Shown piece by piece: positions 53,844 through 61,708 of a stretch of 64,000 nt of DNA. The DNA comes from Oscillospiraceae bacterium (GTDB lineage: Bacteria > Bacillota_A > Clostridia > Oscillospirales > WRJC01). The translations under genes were made by a program, and so were the position numbers. A model generated the notes under the pieces. It saw nothing but the letters and a program-made list of their open reading frames with translations. It ran no database searches and was not told where the DNA came from. Position 1 is the first letter of the stretch. The number at the start of each line of letters is the position of its first letter. The DNA is taken from contig WRJC01000004.1 of the NCBI GenBank assembly GCA_009782405.1, positions 1 through 64,000 of the forward strand, read 5' to 3'.

Positions 53844-54884
53844 TTATTTAACCCGGTTTTTTTTGGAAACCCTATAGTTCAACGCTAATGCAGCCGCGCA
53901 GAAAACCACGACGGCGAAAATCACCGAAGCATCGCCCGTCACAGGGGCCACAGGAGCCGGAGCCGGTTCTGCGGGAGCCTGGGCTGCGGGGGCTTCCGTC
54001 GGCGCCGCTTCCGGTTCTTCAACCGCTTCGGGGGCGGGCGCTATGCCCGCAAGCGCGCTTACAAGGGTGAATTGCTGCCAATTGTCTAAACTTCCGTCGG
54101 CTCTCGCACCGCCTTCGGTTATTCCGTATCTGACCTGGCCGCCGTTGTCGCCTTCATAATCGAGGGTGTTGAAATTGTATATGACCTTGTCCCCGGCTTT
54201 TCTCGGGTATGTCATATCCCACTGGTCGTGCCCGCCCGCGGCGGTGCCGTTTAAAACAAGCCAGGGAGCCATCACTTCGATCGTCCATGTGTCGCCGTTT
54301 CTCGAGCCGCCGATCACGAATCCGTCGTATACGGCGGGCATCGCGTCGATGCTGTCCCCGTCGAATGGGTCGTAAGCCCAAGTGAACGGCTTCACGCCGT
54401 CCGCGTATTCGCAGTAAAAATCAGTCCAAATGCACGCCGCCCCATATGTCGAGCTGTCGGCATCCTTGCCCGCAGTCTGCGAATAATCTCCCGATGGGTT
54501 TATAAACAGCTGTATTCCGTCGCCTCGAATCGAATTGTCCCTTGTGTCCATTCCCGATTCCATCTTTTTGGGCGTGGGCGTTATGTCGCCCTTGCAGACC
54601 ACCGCAAAATAGAAGTTTTCCTCGTCCCACATCGTATAAAAATCGTATGTCGGGTAATAGTCGTCGGCAAGACTGGACGCAGTGGTTATGAAAGGCGGGT
54701 CTTGCGCATCGAGATGAAAGTGCCACGCGCCTTGCCATTCGTCGGCGTTGAAGTTGCCGTCGATGACCGGCGGGGTCTGCGCATAGGGTACATCCGTCGG
54801 CAATGGGTCGTAGGCATATGACGGAAAAATTGCCAAATTAACAAGCAATGCTGCAAATAAAAGGTAAATTGCCGCTTTTTTCAT
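53844..54884 (-). CDS. Cell-surface CBM9/DOMON-like carbohydrate-binding protein
   Basis: A 346-residue exported protein. A signal peptide covers about 1-24 (ends PSYAYD). A CBM9/DOMON-like beta sandwich spans about 35-275, opening with PPVIDGNFNADEWQGA. A Pro/Ala/Glu-rich linker leads to PVTGD, a hydrophobic helix and a basic tail, the layout of a sortase substrate. The motif is PVTG and not canonical LPxTG. The ATG at 54884 has GGGAGG about 9-10 bases upstream. It probably holds polysaccharide at the cell surface. It has its own promoter. Confidence 0.86.
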   Translation of the reverse strand: MKKAAIYLLFAALLVNLAIFPSYAYDPLPTDVPYAQTPPVIDGNFNADEWQGAWHFHLDAQDPPFITTASSLADDYYPTYDFYTMWDEENFYFAVVCKGDITPTPKKMESGMDTRDNSIRGDGIQLFINPSGDYSQTAGKDADSSTYGAACIWTDFYCEYADGVKPFTWAYDPFDGDSIDAMPAVYDGFVIGGSRNGDTWTIEVMAPWLVLNGTAAGGHDQWDMTYPRKAGDKVIYNFNTLDYEGDNGGQVRYGITEGGARADGSLDNWQQFTLVSALAGIAPAPEAVEEPEAAPTEAPAAQAPAEPAPAPVAPVTGDASVIFAVVVFCAAALALNYRVSKKNRVK

Positions 54885-54930
54885 TGTGAATATCCTCCCT
54901 GCAAAATTTGAATTTTTTTCGCGCACCTAT

Positions 54931-54959
54931 ATGATAGCATATAAAAACTCATTTGTCAA
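54931..54959 (-). promoter_or_regulatory. Promoter of the CBM9-like gene
   Basis: On the minus strand: TTGACA (54954-54959), 17-base spacer, TATCAT (54931-54936). A second TTGACA lies just upstream. Confidence 0.8.
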
Positions 54960-55001
54960 TAGTTTTGTCAAAAATTAGCCCTTGAATTGTTTTTCGCCCG
55001 A

Positions 55002-56495
55002 TCATTCAATTTCGAGCATAGCGTCGATCTTTTTTTGTATCGCCTTGAGCTGGGAGGCTTCCTGCTTTTCGTATGTCGAGACAAAATCCCTCTTCTTCTG
55101 GTTCATGGTGCTGACCCACATATCATGAAAACCGCCGCCCATCACATAAGCCGGATCGAAAACTTTGCTGTCGAAGAGTATTTTGAGCATTTCCACCGAT
55201 TCTTCGTCCCTGACGAGTTTCACGTTCAGCACCACGTCGTAGTAGACCGGGAGTATGTCTTTGTAGGAAAGATAGGAAAGCTCCTCGATGATCATGCCCG
55301 TCCATTCCGGGTTTGGCAGCATGAGCGGTATGCTCATCATCGAAGCGTGCCCGTCCACGTAGGAATAGTATCTCTCCTGGGTGGTTTCGTATTTCGGGAA
55401 CGGAACTATGCCGAAATCGAATTCGGTGTTGCGCAGCTCGTTGACGCGGCAGAGCTGGTTGCCGTAAAAAACGCCCTGCGAATTGGCGAACATCCCGATT
55501 GTGTCCCCCGTGAACCACCAGAGTTCCTTGCTGTACGAATTTTCGCTGTTCATTATATCGTAGGTTTTGTCGTAAATGTCGAGAGTCCTGGAGTTTATCA
55601 TATCGAGTACGGGTATGTCGTTTTCGTCTTTTTTCATTATGTGGCCTCCGCCCGCCCACAAAAATTGCACGGCGGCGGTGCAGATATACCCGTAGCGATC
55701 TTTGTCGGTCATCTTGCCGTCGCCGTCGAGGTCGGTGGTGCCGAATTTTATGAGTTCCGAAAATTTGTCGAAAGTCCAGTTGTTGTTTTTGACCAGTTCA
55801 TAAGGATCTTCGATTCCGTAATCTTTTGTCAGCTGTTTGTTGAAAAATATGCAGTAGAGATTTTCGTTCGTGGAGAAGCTCAAATCGCTCAGCCCCATGT
55901 ACAGCTTGTGGCCCACAGAGCAGCCGTCGTTTGCCCCTTTGTTCCAATACGGCTTTTTCACGTCGATGTTCGGGAATGCCGCTATGTCGTAGAAAACCCC
56001 TTTTGTCGCGCTGTTTATCCCGTACATCATGTGCGTCATGAGCAAATCATAGGATTTGTCGCCTGATTTTACATTCTTTTCGACGATGTCGTTGGCCTGG
56101 GTTTCGCTGGTGGCCTCCAAAAACACGTCCATTTCAAATTTGCAGTTGTACTTTTCCTCGAGCGACGTGTTTCTTTTGTACACCGCATCGTTTATCAAAT
56201 CCCCGGTTTCCGTTTCAGCCACAAGGTCGCGGGTGTGCACGGGATAAGGGTGGTAATACGCGTCGTCGTCGCGGGTTCCGAACTTGAATTCATATCCGCC
56301 CATGTCCACAGGTTCGAAATTTGGCTTGTACTGCTCTTTTTCGTCGGCGGCAGCCGCCCCCGAATCGCCCGGATCATCGTTTTGGGTTTCTTTTTGCTCG
56401 TTTGGCCCGCTTGTTTTCGCGTCTCCGCAGGAGAAAATCGCCATAGCCGCCATCAGCGCGGCAAGCAAAAGAAAAATTGTTTTCCTTTGTTTCAT
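55002..56495 (-). CDS. Extracellular solute-binding lipoprotein (orphan, SBP5)
   Basis: A 497-residue binding lipoprotein with lipobox AIFSC and lipidated Cys23. The EF-hand-like loop D-L-D-G-D-G is at 255-266. Shared blocks are MGGYEF (65-70), LINDAVYKRN and RDEESVEM. It is 28 bases after the heparinase-like gene, forming the last gene of the minus locus that starts beyond the right window edge. The ligand may be the product class handled by that locus. Confidence 0.9.
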   Translation of the reverse strand: MKQRKTIFLLLAALMAAMAIFSCGDAKTSGPNEQKETQNDDPGDSGAAAADEKEQYKPNFEPVDMGGYEFKFGTRDDDAYYHPYPVHTRDLVAETETGDLINDAVYKRNTSLEEKYNCKFEMDVFLEATSETQANDIVEKNVKSGDKSYDLLMTHMMYGINSATKGVFYDIAAFPNIDVKKPYWNKGANDGCSVGHKLYMGLSDLSFSTNENLYCIFFNKQLTKDYGIEDPYELVKNNNWTFDKFSELIKFGTTDLDGDGKMTDKDRYGYICTAAVQFLWAGGGHIMKKDENDIPVLDMINSRTLDIYDKTYDIMNSENSYSKELWWFTGDTIGMFANSQGVFYGNQLCRVNELRNTEFDFGIVPFPKYETTQERYYSYVDGHASMMSIPLMLPNPEWTGMIIEELSYLSYKDILPVYYDVVLNVKLVRDEESVEMLKILFDSKVFDPAYVMGGGFHDMWVSTMNQKKRDFVSTYEKQEASQLKAIQKKIDAMLEIE

Positions 56496-56523
56496 TTTTG
56501 TCGGTTTCCTTTCTTTAATTTCT

Positions 56524-58362
56524 TCAATTACATTTGTTTACCCTAAAATTCACCGTGATTTTGCCTTCATTCTTCATTTCTTTTTCTGTCAGCTGCAATC
56601 TGTACAAATAATCCTGCCTCCACTCGCCTCTGAGCCTTGCGTCCGTGAGCTCTATTTCCTCGACGCCCGCGTCAAAATCCGCGCTTTCGAAAAACATTTC
56701 CGCATTTTCGCCCAAAAGGATTTTATCTCCGCAAATCGTCGGCCGGTTGGCGCACATAAGATTGTAGACAAGCGGCGCCTCGCATCGCTTCAGGCTGTAT
56801 CTATCCCGCACTGAAAGCGATTTCCCGTGTTCGAAAACAAATTCCCGCACATATGATTCGATTTTTGCGTCTTCGGGATATGCGCCTTTCAGCTGCATCG
56901 ACAGCGTGGTGACATTGTTTTCATGCGCATATTTCACTTGGTCGGCTCCTTTTGGCCCCGCCGTCTGGTCATGGCCGTTTATCGTCGGCAAATTGTGGTG
57001 GCATGACTGCATCGTCCATATGTCGTAGCGCCGGGGGCTAAACGTCTTTTTTGTATATGTTTCCACCCCTGCATCGACCACGACGGGTTTTCCGCCGGAA
57101 TACAATATGAAATGGCCCACGTCGTTGTGGTTGTGGCTTTCGGCGTTGTTCCCGCCTTTCGCCGCCACGAAAATCCCCGCCTTAGTTCTCTCGCTGTCCC
57201 TTGCCGTCAATATTTGCGTTTCGGCGAACCAGTGCACTTTCGGCGGCGCGAATTTTTTGCCGGCATATTCTTCTTTCTGAAACATCGATTTTATATTCCT
57301 GTATACGGTATGATACCCCAAGGCGCGCGTTTTGCTTGAATCTGAAAGCATTTCGCTTGCAAAACCCATCAAATTTTCGTCTTTTATAGCTTCGCCGACC
57401 CGCATAAGCAGTTTTGCCGGCGCGCCCACGCGAACCGGGCAATCGGCGAAATTCACGAAATAGTCCGCATCTATGTGCACCCTGTAGATATAGCGGGCCA
57501 TGTTTTTTATGAGTTCGTCATCGTAAACGCCAATATCCCCGCCGATCATATCCGAAAGCGTTTCCAAATAATCGAACATGGAAGCCCCGGCCACGCCAAA
57601 ATATGACGGCCCTTCGTCGCAGGCGCCATCGGGTTTGTAGCCGTTTATGAAGGCATCTATGCTTTTTGCCGTTTTTTCGACGCCTTGGACCAAACGCGCC
57701 GAATCTTTTTCAAAAACCGCGAAAGCGAGCAATATGTTCGAATTTATCCACGGGTTCCAGTTGTTCACGGGCTGCCCGTCAAACCCCGACCAGTTATACG
57801 AATAATTCAAATACGGGGAAATGATCCGCTTTTCGATTTCGAGTTCCATCCTGCGTTTGACGATGGGCGAGGCTTTGGCGATAATTTCGCCGAGCAAATG
57901 ATATGCGATCGATATCGCCGCCCCCGTTTCGGCGGAAAACAAGTCTATGTAAACGCGCTTTTCGACGTCCGGTAGTTCGCCTCCGTCGTTGTGCGCGGGG
58001 ACTACCCACGAAGTTTCCTCGCATATGGCCCAAAGCAAATCGATTATCGGGTCTATGTATTCGCCCTTTGCCTGCACGCATTCGGCTATTGCAAGCGCCA
58101 TCAAATCCGCGCGCCTTTGAAAATATACGGATTCATATTTCGACCTGTCGCCAATCCGCGCAAAATCCATGTACAAAGTCGCGGGCAAGGCGATGTGCCG
58201 CTTGCCTTTCAATTCGTCGGCAGTTTCCCGGAAATATCGTTTGGCGCTTTCGGGCAGGTTTTCCCACGATTCCCGGTTTTCGAATGCGGGTATCGAGCCC
58301 AGCCCGCAATTTTCCGATAAATTTTTTGCGAGATTCTTTTTTTGCATTAATTCGTGTAACAT
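56524..58362 (-). CDS. Heparinase II/III-like polysaccharide lyase, cytoplasmic
   Basis: A 612-residue protein. The N-terminal half is an alpha/alpha toroid with the NNWNPWINSN block (200-209). The C-terminal half is the heparinase II/III-like beta-sheet domain with SHNHNDVGHF at 409-418 and a downstream HHN segment near 455-457. There is no signal peptide, so it would cleave an imported uronic-acid oligosaccharide (alginate-, heparan- or similar type), or do something else with the fold. It lies between the fourth URO-D-family gene (53 bases) and SBP5 (28 bases). Confidence 0.87.
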   Translation of the reverse strand: MLHELMQKKNLAKNLSENCGLGSIPAFENRESWENLPESAKRYFRETADELKGKRHIALPATLYMDFARIGDRSKYESVYFQRRADLMALAIAECVQAKGEYIDPIIDLLWAICEETSWVVPAHNDGGELPDVEKRVYIDLFSAETGAAISIAYHLLGEIIAKASPIVKRRMELEIEKRIISPYLNYSYNWSGFDGQPVNNWNPWINSNILLAFAVFEKDSARLVQGVEKTAKSIDAFINGYKPDGACDEGPSYFGVAGASMFDYLETLSDMIGGDIGVYDDELIKNMARYIYRVHIDADYFVNFADCPVRVGAPAKLLMRVGEAIKDENLMGFASEMLSDSSKTRALGYHTVYRNIKSMFQKEEYAGKKFAPPKVHWFAETQILTARDSERTKAGIFVAAKGGNNAESHNHNDVGHFILYSGGKPVVVDAGVETYTKKTFSPRRYDIWTMQSCHHNLPTINGHDQTAGPKGADQVKYAHENNVTTLSMQLKGAYPEDAKIESYVREFVFEHGKSLSVRDRYSLKRCEAPLVYNLMCANRPTICGDKILLGENAEMFFESADFDAGVEEIELTDARLRGEWRQDYLYRLQLTEKEMKNEGKITVNFRVNKCN

Positions 58363-58415
58363 AAAGTGCCCCCCCGTAAATTGTTGATGATGGTTGGAAA
58401 ACGGCCAAAACGGCT

Positions 58416-59480
58416 CTAAACGCCAAAATACATCGCATCGATGTTTTCAACCGGGATTTCGCCTATCATGTCCTGGTCAGGGCCTATGACAAGCCCGGAC
58501 GGCCCGAGCGCCCCGACGATATTTTTTACCTGCGCCGCCACTTCCTCCGGCTTTCCGAAAGGGAGCGTGGTCTGCGTCGAAACGGCCCCGTGAAAACATA
58601 TCTTCCCCTTGTACTTGGCGGATAAAACCTCCGGCGACATTTTGAAGGCGTCGGCCTGCACCGGGTCGAGCATATCCACCCCGATTTCTATGAGATCGGG
58701 GATTATGTCAAAAACCGCCCCGCACGTGTGGAACATCGCCGTGCCGACGTATTTTTTCGCGCTTTCCACTATGCGCCGCATATTTTCCTTGAAAAATTTT
58801 TGGTAATGTTCCCTCGAAATGAACATCGAGCTTTGGGTTCCGAAATCAGAGCCGAAATAGTATATGTCGATGTATTTTCCGCAAGCTTTCAGATAGGCTT
58901 CGTTCCACGATATGTACATATCCGTCACCCGCGAAATCAACGCGCGCGCAAGTTTCGGCTCGTCGCAGAGTGCGCACAGAAAGCGTTCCTCGCCCAAAAG
59001 GGCTCGGGACTGCGTGAACAGCGAGGCCCACACCCCGCCGACCACCGCCCGCCCCGATGCGGCCGCATTCTGGGCGTGCTTTATGCTGAGTTCGACGTTG
59101 ACGATGCCGCTATCCGGGAAGGGGAACGCCTCTATGCGGCTTATGTCGCCGATTTCCCCGAAAACGGGCTTGATTATCGCATCTGTGGAATATGTGCCGT
59201 TTGAGGCCGTCCGGTGGAGGTTTCCGAACATATCGTAATGGCAGTCCTTCATATCGCACGGCTTTGTTTCGACGCTGTTGTACGCGACGCCAATATGCTG
59301 CGTGTCTATGCCGTAATAATCGTAAAGCGAGCAAATATCTTTTAGCCCCTTTGCTTTCATCAATGCTTTTGCGACAGAGGCGTCCGCCCGGAAAAGCCGC
59401 GGCGGGCGGTCGATTTCTTCGTCCATTCGCGCCGATTTCAAAACCCTTTCGCGGGAAGGAAGCGATTTTGCGTTTTTCAA
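58416..59480 (-). CDS. URO-D superfamily methyltransferase-like protein (copy 4)
   Basis: A 354-residue URO-D-fold protein with the H-x-C pair as HTCG (His251 and Cys253) and a C-terminal GPDQDMIGEIP loop. I use the TTG at 59480, with AAAAGGGGGGG about 8 bases upstream and 17 bases after the glycyl radical enzyme stop. A longer frame exists but would overlap that enzyme's coding sequence. Zinc-thiolate methyl transfer is the plausible chemistry. Its position immediately after a glycyl radical enzyme is unusual and may link radical cleavage to methyl-group handling. Confidence 0.85.
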   Translation of the reverse strand: MKNAKSLPSRERVLKSARMDEEIDRPPRLFRADASVAKALMKAKGLKDICSLYDYYGIDTQHIGVAYNSVETKPCDMKDCHYDMFGNLHRTASNGTYSTDAIIKPVFGEIGDISRIEAFPFPDSGIVNVELSIKHAQNAAASGRAVVGGVWASLFTQSRALLGEERFLCALCDEPKLARALISRVTDMYISWNEAYLKACGKYIDIYYFGSDFGTQSSMFISREHYQKFFKENMRRIVESAKKYVGTAMFHTCGAVFDIIPDLIEIGVDMLDPVQADAFKMSPEVLSAKYKGKICFHGAVSTQTTLPFGKPEEVAAQVKNIVGALGPSGLVIGPDQDMIGEIPVENIDAMYFGV

Positions 59481-59497
59481 GTTGTTTGCCCCCCCTT

Positions 59498-61657
59498 TTA
59501 GTTTTGGATTACCCTGTCCACGACCAATTTGCGGAAATCCTTGGAAAGCGTGCAAAAATACACCGAAAATCCCGTTATGCGCACCACCATGTCGGGATAT
59601 TTTTCCGGGTGTTCGTAAGCGTCCATCAATTTGTCTCGGTCGATTATGTTGATGTTGACCAGCGACCCGCCCAAATCGTTGCAATAGGTCATCAGGAAAT
59701 TGGTTATGTTTTCAATGCCCTGATCCCCCGCGGCCAAAGCGGGGTCGATTTCAAGCTGGATCGGGGCGGTGTTGCCCCAGCACGGCTGCACCGAAGCCAC
59801 CGCTATTCCCATCGCCGTCAAGGCGCCGGATTCGCGGAAACCCGGTTCGGGGTTGGCGCCGTGCGTGATCGGCTCGCCGCTTCTGCGGCCGTTTGGCGTC
59901 GCCATGACCGATTTTCCCATTCCTATCGTGTTCGCCCACGAAAAAAGTCCCGGTATGCAGTTATATCCATCGGGAGTATTCGATTTTTTTGTATGGAAGA
60001 CCAGCATGTCGGACAAGCGTTTCGCGTTTTCGTCGGCTTTCGTGCCGCCGTAGCCGTAGTGCGGCGTGTTGCGCAGATACATCCTCATAGGCTCGCGCCC
60101 CTCCCAATTGTCCGCAAGTGCGCTTTCGATTTCTTTCCAAGTAAATTTGCCCTCGTCTTCGACCGCCTTTTTCAGCGCGGCGAAACTGTCCGCGACAGTG
60201 CCTAAGGCGCAGAAATCTATCCCGAAATTGTAATAGTCCACGCTGCCGTGGGAAATGTCAAAACCTTTCTCGATGGGGCCGTGGCACATGAAGTCGAGCG
60301 CCAGTTCCGGTTTTGTCAAATACGAATATTTCACATGCAAGTCGATGGATTGTTTTATCACATCCACCGCTATGCCCAGATGGCGTTCGAATATCTCCCA
60401 GAGTTTATCCACCGACGGCCCGCCGCTTTCCATCATTTCCAAAAAAGCCACTTCGAACACTTTTGCCATATTCACCTTTACGGTGTCGTTGAGCGTGTAT
60501 TCGGTTCCCGGCAATGCGCACCAATTGCAGCCCGTCTTGTAGCGCATTCGGGCCAGTTCTTCCGGATATCCGTTTTTCATGAATCCCTCGACCATGCAGC
60601 GGTCTCCGATATAGGCAGGATTGCCGCATTTGTCCTCGAACATATATTTGACGCTGTGGCGCACGAATTCGCGGTCGATGCCCTCGTGTATGCGCAGGCA
60701 AAGCGCCGTGGGGATTTTCAGCCAGTGGCTCGCTTCGATGGCTATCCAGGATATGCGGTTCGTCCGATCGGAACCGTCGGGCCATGTGCCCCCTATTTCG
60801 AAATATTGCGTGTCTTTTACGAGCAGGCAGGCGATATGGTAAGTGGCTTCTTCTTCGTCGAGGGTGCCTGCGGCGATTTCCTTGTCGAAATAGGGTTTCA
60901 GCAAGATGTCCAAGGCGCCCCCTGCGCCGGATCCGTTGTAGACGCAGGTTTCCAAGAGAAACCACGAAAGCCACTGGCAGGCTTCTAAAAAAGTCTCCGG
61001 CGCGTCGTCCATGAGCTTGAAATTCATTGCGGCCATGCGAGCAAGATTCGCCTTGAGATCCGGGTCGGTCTCTTTTTGCGCCGCTTCTTTTGCTGCTTGG
61101 GCATTGTGTCGGATCCATTGCCGGATCCCTAAGACCACTTTTTCCTCCGCTTTCAAAAACGCGGACTTTTCGGGGTCGTTTTTGTGGATTTCCTGGTAAT
61201 TGCGGATTTTTTCCAATATGCCCTTGTAGCCAAGCTCAAATCCGATTCCTCCCGCGTCATGATGGAAATGGTGGGCGCCCCTTACGCCGGGAACCAAATC
61301 ATATTTGCCGTGGAGCACGCGGAGTTCCGGGTAGTCGTGTTCCGGCGGCCACAAAGTCCTGCCGAACCATTCCAATTTTGTCATGTATGCGCCGGCGAGC
61401 GAACTGTACGGGTCGATGTATGCAGGGTGGGAATCCAACAAATCGTAAAAAACGTCCGCCCACTCCGCCGCCCCGCGTATGGTCTGGTCTTCGTGGATTG
61501 ATTTGGGTTCCCATTGCCAAGTGTCGGGCGGCACAACAAATCCCTTGTCGTCCGTGTTGAAAAAACCCGGGCTCTTGTATTTTTCCAGCTTCTTTTGCGT
61601 CTCCGCTTCTTTCTTTTGCCTCAAGATGTCCACTTTTTCGCGATAACTTAATGACAT
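59498..61657 (-). CDS. Glycyl radical enzyme (PFL-like) of an unassigned class
   Basis: A 719-residue glycyl radical enzyme. The glycyl loop RITGFSVYF puts the radical glycine at Gly696. The ATPNGRRSGEP block (586-596) is also typical. The active-site cysteine is in TGCNWCALPGTE: Cys377 aligns with the thiyl cysteine, and Cys380 is an extra. The known dehydratases and lyases (choline, diol, isethionate, hydroxyproline types) have Cys-x-Glu here; this has Cys-Asn-Trp. No radical-SAM activase is in the window. I use the ATG at 61657 (GAGGGG upstream). Reaction unknown. It lies between a nitrilase-fold gene and URO-D copy 4. Confidence 0.9.
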   Translation of the reverse strand: MSLSYREKVDILRQKKEAETQKKLEKYKSPGFFNTDDKGFVVPPDTWQWEPKSIHEDQTIRGAAEWADVFYDLLDSHPAYIDPYSSLAGAYMTKLEWFGRTLWPPEHDYPELRVLHGKYDLVPGVRGAHHFHHDAGGIGFELGYKGILEKIRNYQEIHKNDPEKSAFLKAEEKVVLGIRQWIRHNAQAAKEAAQKETDPDLKANLARMAAMNFKLMDDAPETFLEACQWLSWFLLETCVYNGSGAGGALDILLKPYFDKEIAAGTLDEEEATYHIACLLVKDTQYFEIGGTWPDGSDRTNRISWIAIEASHWLKIPTALCLRIHEGIDREFVRHSVKYMFEDKCGNPAYIGDRCMVEGFMKNGYPEELARMRYKTGCNWCALPGTEYTLNDTVKVNMAKVFEVAFLEMMESGGPSVDKLWEIFERHLGIAVDVIKQSIDLHVKYSYLTKPELALDFMCHGPIEKGFDISHGSVDYYNFGIDFCALGTVADSFAALKKAVEDEGKFTWKEIESALADNWEGREPMRMYLRNTPHYGYGGTKADENAKRLSDMLVFHTKKSNTPDGYNCIPGLFSWANTIGMGKSVMATPNGRRSGEPITHGANPEPGFRESGALTAMGIAVASVQPCWGNTAPIQLEIDPALAAGDQGIENITNFLMTYCNDLGGSLVNINIIDRDKLMDAYEHPEKYPDMVVRITGFSVYFCTLSKDFRKLVVDRVIQN

Positions 61658-61708
61658 AACAATTTTCCCCTCAAAATAATATTTGGCTGCCATATTTACC
61701 GGTTTGCG

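Noticed and set aside
15070..59480. Calling any URO-D-fold gene hemE (heme biosynthesis)
   Set aside because: No heme pathway neighbours, and three copies carry the H-x-C zinc motif of methyltransferases.
58416..59684. A 422-residue form of URO-D copy 4
   Set aside because: It would overlap the glycyl radical enzyme by about 190 bases and its extension has no family similarity; TTG 59480 has a strong ribosome site.
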